Origin: an archaeon
GTDB lineage: Archaea; Thermoproteota; Nitrososphaeria; Nitrososphaerales; CADDZS01
Assembly (NCBI GenBank): GCA_021792315.1
Contig: JAJYUX010000011.1
Coordinates: forward strand, 1-25,194
Direction of reading: 5' to 3'
Length of the DNA stretch: 25,194 nt
Numbering within the stretch: position 1 is the stretch's first letter; the number at the start of each line of letters is the position of its first letter. Under the pieces are notes generated by a model. The model ran no database searches. It was not told where the DNA came from and was given only the letters and a program-made list of their open reading frames with translations. This document shows positions 22,883 through 25,194 of this stretch, one piece after another. Made by a program: the position numbers and the translations under genes.

Positions 22883-24019
22883 TTGAAAGTACTGTTCGGT
22901 GTTTCTTCCCTGGGACTGGGTCATGCCCGTCGAAGCTTTGTCCTCGCCCAAGAACTTCGCAAATTAGGTGATTATGATATTGAATGGGTTTCTTCAGAGC
23001 CCGTCCTTTCTTTTCTTCAATCCAGAGGAGAAAGAGTCCTGCCGATCTGTGCCAAGTTGCAATCCAACAGCAGATCCATGGAGATTAATGTGAGGGACGG
23101 TAAGCTCAGAGATATCTCGGAGGTCGCACGGGCTTCGAATGTCATTGGGAAGCAGAACTACAAGATTCTAAAGGAATCTTTACCACAATTCGATGCACTA
23201 GTTCAAGATGAATTCATCGAGACTATGTTTTCATTCATGTGGGACAAGATTCCAAAACTTCCAAGAAAGAAAGTGATCGTCACTGATTATTTCCGTTTCG
23301 AATCAAGCTCTCAAAATCCGTTCAGAAGAATTGTTACCTGGTACGCGAATAGGATGCTTGCCAAAGCTTTCTGCAATTCCGGTCTCATAATCTTCGCAGA
23401 CCACGCCGACTACTTGCTGACGAATCTCAAAAGGTTTGAAATCGTAGGTCCTATAATTGAAGAACCGCCTTCTGAGACAAGAATGCAGTTAAGGGATAAA
23501 TTCTCTATTGGAGAGCACCAGTTAGTGGTTGTCGTTTCTGGAGGAGGAACCTCGACAGGAAAGTACATCGTAGATTTCATAGTGTCAAATTTGAAATCTA
23601 TTCAATCCTCGCTCGGAGAAGTGTTATTTGTAATATTGCTCGGAACAAGAATGGAAAGACCAGAGATTGCCGGAGATTCCAAAGGTATTGTTTTCATACC
23701 ATTCACATCGAACTCGCTAGCTTATTTCAAATTGGCTGACTGCGTTGTCACACAATCAGGCGGGTCCACCCTCAACGAGCTGGCTTCGCTAGGTACTCCC
23801 TGCGTCACGATTCCGATAAGGAACCATTGGGAGCAGGAGGCTAACGCAAGAAAATTCAGAGAGAAATATGATTTTGAGATTATCAGATCTGACGAGCTCG
23901 GGGTTCAACCACTAGCGAACTCAATCAAGCGAGTCATTAACTCAGAATATGAGCCGTTAATCTCCGACGGCGGTTCCCGAGCGGCCAAACTCATATCAGA
24001 TTACTTGCTGGCAGAGTGA
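22883..24019 (+). CDS. GT-B fold glycosyltransferase (MurG/GT28-like)
   Basis: The 378-residue protein has the two Rossmann-like halves of a GT-B enzyme. The N-terminal half starts MKVLFGVSSLGLGHARRS with the GxGH-type loop (11-14). The C-terminal half has VVVVSGGGTSTGK (215-227) and the nucleotide-sugar site TQSGGSTLNELASLGTPCVT (290-309) followed by IPIRNHWEQEANA (310-322). This resembles MurG-like or archaeal UDP-sugar transferases; donor and acceptor are unknown. The TTG start, 4 bases after the peptidase stop, is effectively forced because the beta strand KVLFGVSS follows at once. Its stop overlaps the next start as GTGA. Confidence 0.88.
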   Translation: MKVLFGVSSLGLGHARRSFVLAQELRKLGDYDIEWVSSEPVLSFLQSRGERVLPICAKLQSNSRSMEINVRDGKLRDISEVARASNVIGKQNYKILKESLPQFDALVQDEFIETMFSFMWDKIPKLPRKKVIVTDYFRFESSSQNPFRRIVTWYANRMLAKAFCNSGLIIFADHADYLLTNLKRFEIVGPIIEEPPSETRMQLRDKFSIGEHQLVVVVSGGGTSTGKYIVDFIVSNLKSIQSSLGEVLFVILLGTRMERPEIAGDSKGIVFIPFTSNSLAYFKLADCVVTQSGGSTLNELASLGTPCVTIPIRNHWEQEANARKFREKYDFEIIRSDELGVQPLANSIKRVINSEYEPLISDGGSRAAKLISDYLLAE

Positions 24020-24642
24020 CGGAATTGGCTCCTCTTTCTATCGAAACCGAGATGAAGAAACTTGATGATCGAATCCTGGGCTGCACGTTATGCAAACTCT
24101 CAGAGGGACGAACTTTAGCAGTCCCTGGAACGGGTCTCATTGGCAGCGAAGTTGTTTTCGTCGGCGAGGCACCAGGAAGAAACGAAGATCAGGAGGGTAA
24201 GCCGTTCGTCGGTTCCGGAGGAAAACTACTCGATGAGCTCCTCAAGAACGCGAGACTGGACAGGAGCAGTGTCTACATATCAAACGTAGTAAAGTGCAGA
24301 CCCCCAAACAACAGAAAGCCTGAAGATGACGAAGTGAGGATGTGCACTTCCAATTATCTTGAGAAACAAATCGCCCTTCTCAAACCGCTTCTAATTTGCA
24401 CACTCGGCGCAACCGCCCTCGAATACTTCACTGGGATGAGCAAGATGGGCGAGGCACACGGCAAGCTCGTGAAATCTCGCGGAGGAACGCCTTTGCTCCC
24501 GACCTATCATCCGGCCGCCATATTTCGGAACCCATCCTATCGAGAGCTCCTGCAAGAGGATCTACAAAAGATACCCAAGATATTGGAAGAGCTCAAGAGA
24601 GGGCGGAGTCAGACCACTCTTACAGAATACCAGAAACCCTAA
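24016..24642 (+). CDS. Uracil-DNA glycosylase, family 4 (Fe-S)
   Basis: The 208-residue protein has the family 4 motifs GEAPGRNEDQEGKPFVGSGG (50-69), VVKCRPPNNRKP (91-102) and LPTYHPAAIFRN (161-172), and four Cys (C23, C26, C94, C110) for the [4Fe-4S] cluster. It removes uracil from DNA as the first step of base excision repair. The GTG start shares a GTGA overlap with the glycosyltransferase stop. The C-terminal tail QTTLTEYQ (199-206) resembles a PCNA-interacting PIP box (Q-x-x-L-x-x-aromatic), as reported for other archaeal uracil glycosylases. Family call is secure; PCNA binding is inference. Confidence 0.95.
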   Translation: MTELAPLSIETEMKKLDDRILGCTLCKLSEGRTLAVPGTGLIGSEVVFVGEAPGRNEDQEGKPFVGSGGKLLDELLKNARLDRSSVYISNVVKCRPPNNRKPEDDEVRMCTSNYLEKQIALLKPLLICTLGATALEYFTGMSKMGEAHGKLVKSRGGTPLLPTYHPAAIFRNPSYRELLQEDLQKIPKILEELKRGRSQTTLTEYQKP

Positions 24643-24643
24643 T

Positions 24644-24826
24644 TCACATTTTCCATACGTAAGATTGATGAAGTCTAGAGAATACAGAAGGATTTCTGTA
24701 TCCGATCCGCTGCGAGATACCTACTTCGCTCACTGCTTCGATCCATTCAGTGAACCAGACTAAATATGAAAGTGCGTTCAGACAAAGAGCATCACGCATA
24801 TCGAATGGGCGAAACCCACAAAGCAT
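24644..24826 (-). CDS. Possible small unknown protein (60 aa), leaderless
   Basis: The minus-strand ATG at 24826 (preceded by an in-frame TTG at 24829) opens a 60-codon frame, MLCGFRPFDMRDALCLNALS followed by YLVWFTEWIEAVSEVG and a basic tail. A strong TATA box (TATAAAAA on this strand, centred near 24853) lies 27 bases upstream, matching the leaderless pattern seen at other genes here. No family is recognised. It ends one base from the uracil glycosylase stop, converging with it. Its support is the promoter geometry and helical-looking composition, so it is uncertain. Confidence 0.45.
   Translation of the reverse strand: MLCGFRPFDMRDALCLNALSYLVWFTEWIEAVSEVGISQRIGYRNPSVFSRLHQSYVWKM
24682..24701. 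repeat. Hairpin with 8-bp perfect stem
   Basis: ATACAGAA (24682-24689) and TTCTGTAT (24694-24701) are separated by GGAT. It lies 40 bases after the uracil glycosylase stop, where it could mark the end of that transcript, but no T-run follows. It also falls inside the predicted minus-strand small gene. Confidence 0.4.
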
Positions 24827-24848
24827 CAAGTGTGTAACCGTTATCTGG

Positions 24849-24860
24849 TTTTTATATTAG
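24849..24860. promoter_or_regulatory. Shared bidirectional TATA box
   Basis: TTTTTATATTAG reads as a good archaeal TATA element on both strands (TTTATATT on plus, TATAAAAA on minus). Its centre is about 27 bases from a minus-strand ATG (24826) and about 26 bases from a plus-strand ATG (24880), so one element could drive two leaderless small genes in opposite directions. Confidence 0.5.
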
Positions 24861-24879
24861 ATTACACCATTAGAGTAAT

Positions 24880-25056
24880 ATGCAACCCATATGCCCTAAC
24901 GGGATCTGGGAGCATGAATCTGGCCCAGTGCACCTTCAGAGATTCCATCTCGACAGTTGTCGAGGTAACAGCTGCCGAATATTCGAGCTGTTTTTCGAGA
25001 TTTCGCCAAGGACGTTCAAGTCGAGTGAGCAGGAACCCCATGCATTAGCTTCTTAA
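24880..25056 (+). CDS. Possible small unknown protein (58 aa), leaderless
   Basis: The ATG opens a 58-codon frame (MQPICPNGIWEHESGPVHLQ, then RFHLDSCRGNSCRIFELFFE and a polar tail ending HALAS, TAA). Three Cys (C5, C27, C32) and three His (H12, H18, H23) in its first 32 residues could bind metal. The TATA box at 24849-24860 is centred about 26 bases upstream. No family is recognised. The stretch 24643-25117 otherwise holds no gene I can support. Confidence 0.4.
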   Translation: MQPICPNGIWEHESGPVHLQRFHLDSCRGNSCRIFELFFEISPRTFKSSEQEPHALAS

Positions 25057-25089
25057 GCACGGAGCCATTATTGAATAATCTGCGCGCTT

Positions 25090-25098
25090 TGTTATTTT
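25090..25098 (+). promoter_or_regulatory. Probable TATA element of the last gene
   Basis: GTTATTTTG is centred about 24 bases before the ATG at 25118, again suggesting a leaderless transcript. Confidence 0.35.
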
Positions 25099-25117
25099 GC
25101 AGAATTAGTGTTTCGCC

Positions 25118-25194
25118 ATGAAGGGTGAAGAAAAGGCGGCTGTCGTTCCGACGGTTAAGATCAAAGGCAGATCAGTGGCGTACGAAGAGTGTGG
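25118..25194 (+). CDS. Start of an unknown gene, possibly alpha/beta hydrolase (partial, cut by window edge)
   Basis: The 25 visible codons read MKGEEKAAVVPTVKIKGRSV followed by AYEECG. The pattern V-x-I-x-G-x-x-V-A-Y-E-x-x-G is how many alpha/beta hydrolases begin, just before the first core strand and the HG motif, which would lie outside the window. A TATA-like GTTATTTTG lies about 24 bases upstream. Too little is visible for a firm call. Confidence 0.5.
   Translation, partial: MKGEEKAAVVPTVKIKGRSVAYEEC

Noticed and set aside
1..25194. tRNA, rRNA, CRISPR arrays, insertion sequences, attachment sites
   Set aside because: I looked for tRNA T-loop/anticodon patterns, regularly spaced direct repeats and transposase motifs by eye on both strands and found none I could support.

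Overview
The window looks like part of a chromosome from an archaeon, most likely a member of the Thermoproteota/TACK side (a Nitrososphaeria- or Bathyarchaeia-like lineage). This rests on archaeal TATA-like boxes centred about 22-30 bases upstream of start codons (many transcripts look leaderless), a four-subunit KorDABC 2-oxoacid:ferredoxin oxidoreductase, HdrA/HdrD proteins, a family 4 uracil-DNA glycosylase with a PCNA-binding-like tail, and heavy use of TTG starts. No rRNA, tRNA or taxonomic marker gene is visible, so the lineage is an inference. I see no mobile element, CRISPR array or sign of recent transfer.

Region 1 (1-8996, minus strand) is one tightly packed operon read from right to left: korD-korA-korB-korC, a giant tandem HdrA-HdrA-MvhD fusion, an HdrD-like iron-sulfur protein, etfA and etfB (cut by the window edge). 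Every junction overlaps, abuts or has a 4-base gap. It looks like a soluble electron-bifurcating or -confurcating complex joining ferredoxin (from 2-oxoacid oxidation), an HdrD-type thiol/disulfide site and an ETF.

Region 2 (9000-12360) starts with a divergent gene for a possible DNA-binding regulator. It is followed by small or unknown genes (a zinc-ribbon protein, a C39-like cysteine peptidase with an overlapping signal-peptide-like ORF, an unknown 128-residue protein) and a 42-codon minus-strand gene found by eye.

Region 3 (12356-16736) holds pterin-4a-carbinolamine dehydratase, pyruvate phosphate dikinase, a small Cys-rich protein, a basic unknown protein and a membrane-anchored surface protein.

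Region 4 (16750-21584, minus strand) holds a second, more conventional ETF (etfB-etfA) followed by a membrane-bound HdrD-like protein of the ETF:menaquinone oxidoreductase type, with a nitrilase-family amidase upstream. The two ETF/HdrD sets suggest two fates for electrons from acyl-CoA dehydrogenases or similar flavoproteins: the membrane quinone pool (region 4) and soluble flavin-based bifurcation/confurcation with ferredoxin (region 1).

Region 5 (21733-24642, plus strand) is a compact operon of an Xaa-Pro peptidase, a GT-B glycosyltransferase and uracil-DNA glycosylase. It is followed by a 475-base stretch with two small predicted genes diverging from one shared TATA box, and the start of another gene at the right edge.
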